Source of the DNA: Paraburkholderia humisilvae
GTDB lineage: Bacteria > Pseudomonadota > Gammaproteobacteria > Burkholderiales > Burkholderiaceae
Direction: 5' to 3'
Length of the DNA stretch: 64,000 nucleotides
Assembly: GCF_902859855.1 (NCBI RefSeq)
Contig: NZ_CADIKH010000013.1
Location: forward strand, 1-64,000
Shown here piece after piece: positions 63,450-64,000 of the stretch. The position numbers were made by a program, and so were the translations under genes. Position 1 is the first letter of the stretch. The number at the start of each line of letters is the position of its first letter. The notes below the pieces were generated by a model, which was not told where the DNA came from, did no database searches, and was given only the letters and a program-made list of their open reading frames with translations.

Positions 63450-64000
63450 TCAGGCGCGAGCCTCCTGCCGCTCACGCAAACTCTCCGCGAGGTGATTGAG
63501 CACCGCCCGCGTTTTCGCGGCCATCTTCTGCCCGAGCGGAATAATCGCGTGCACCGGCGGACCCTCGACATCCGCATGCGGCAGCAGATGCACGAGCCGG
63601 CCTGCGTCGACATGCGGCCGCGCGACGCGGTCGAGAATCTGCGCGACGCCAAAGCCTGCGACGGCCGCTTCAACCAGCGCCTGCCCGTCGGCCATGATCA
63701 ACACCGCGTTCATCGAAATTTCGCGCTTCGTTGCGCCGTCCCGCAATGACCACGGGCGCAGCCGCCCACTCGGGCCGCGAAACACGATTGCATCGTGCGC
63801 CGCGAGATCGGCGGACGTCTCGAGCCGTCCTTTGCACGCGAGATACGCAGGCGCCGCATAGAGGCCAAGCTTGAGATCGCACAGCTTGCGCACCGTCATC
63901 TCGCTATCGACCGGCAATTCGCCGATCCGCACGACGATGTCCCAGCCCTCACCGACCGGATCCGACATGCGGTCGGTCAACGCGAGTTCGAGCGTGATCT
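63450..64000 (-). CDS. LysR-family regulator, C-terminal part (runs off right edge)
   Basis: About 183 residues of the substrate-binding domain are visible: GEGWDIVVRIGELPVDSEM, KLGLYAAPAYLACKGRLE, HDAIVFRGPSGRLRPWSL, and GQALVEAAVAGFGVAQILD (each shortened below 25). The pattern is that of the LysR group whose members often control efflux or reductase genes beside them. The helix-turn-helix lies beyond the window. It converges on the second efflux operon and shares its terminator. Confidence 0.85.
   Translation of the reverse strand, partial: ITLELALTDRMSDPVGEGWDIVVRIGELPVDSEMTVRKLCDLKLGLYAAPAYLACKGRLETSADLAAHDAIVFRGPSGRLRPWSLRDGATKREISMNAVLIMADGQALVEAAVAGFGVAQILDRVARPHVDAGRLVHLLPHADVEGPPVHAIIPLGQKMAAKTRAVLNHLAESLRERQEARA

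Overview
The window looks like a chromosome segment of a Burkholderiales bacterium, most likely Paraburkholderia, Caballeronia or Burkholderia sensu lato. The reasons are high GC with strong G/C third-position bias, protein sequences that read like Burkholderia orthologues (PurK, Pgk, SucCD, RecA, PglL), a recA-recX pair, and two RND drug pumps arranged like BpeAB-OprB and CeoAB-OpcM/BpeEF-OprC. The species call is inference; no rRNA is present.

Layout. 1-109 is the edge of a probable transposase. 574-7629 is an RND efflux operon (outer-membrane lipoprotein, pump, adaptor; minus strand) with a divergent TetR repressor and a promoter/operator that can be read directly. 7704-9653 holds small genes (CoxG-like, DUF427, a secreted protein). 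9795-13401 is a response regulator, sensor kinase and DegP-type protease unit. 13727-17228 has PBP4 and a GDSL lipoprotein esterase. 17343-27198 is a long minus-strand housekeeping block: azlC-azlD, pgk, pyk, fba, purC, purE, purK, sua5. 27524-32464 runs on plus: ilvE, a zinc-finger protein, waaF, an NTF2-like protein, a YheT hydrolase and a hypothetical gene. Next come an M48 protease, moaC, a pilin with its likely O-glycosyltransferase, terC, sucC-sucD with an upstream DUF2889 gene, and recA-recX with an SOS box. 43753-47975 is a second two-component system followed by an MFS symporter.

A tRNA with anticodon CAT (48111-48187) marks the start of an accessory stretch (about 48.3-51.0 kb) of visibly different composition. 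It opens with an integrase fragment fused in frame to a lipase-like protein. After it comes a stress cluster (zinc alcohol dehydrogenase diverging from three universal stress proteins) whose shared intergenic region carries two FNR/Anr-type boxes. The right end is a LysR regulator, a truncated lipase-like gene and a complete second RND operon, then the C-terminal part of another LysR regulator running off the edge.

How the genes work together. The two pumps are independent tripartite systems with different regulator families. The central block links lower glycolysis, purine synthesis and the TCA step SucCD, all on one strand. pilA and pglL form a pilin plus glycosylation pair. The adh/usp cluster reads as a low-oxygen or stress unit. 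I found no CRISPR array, no complete prophage and no complete biosynthetic cluster. The most unusual items are the integrase-lipase chimera at the tRNA, the decayed lipase gene inside an otherwise intact efflux locus, the paired FNR-type boxes, and the pilin with a leader of about 41 residues.
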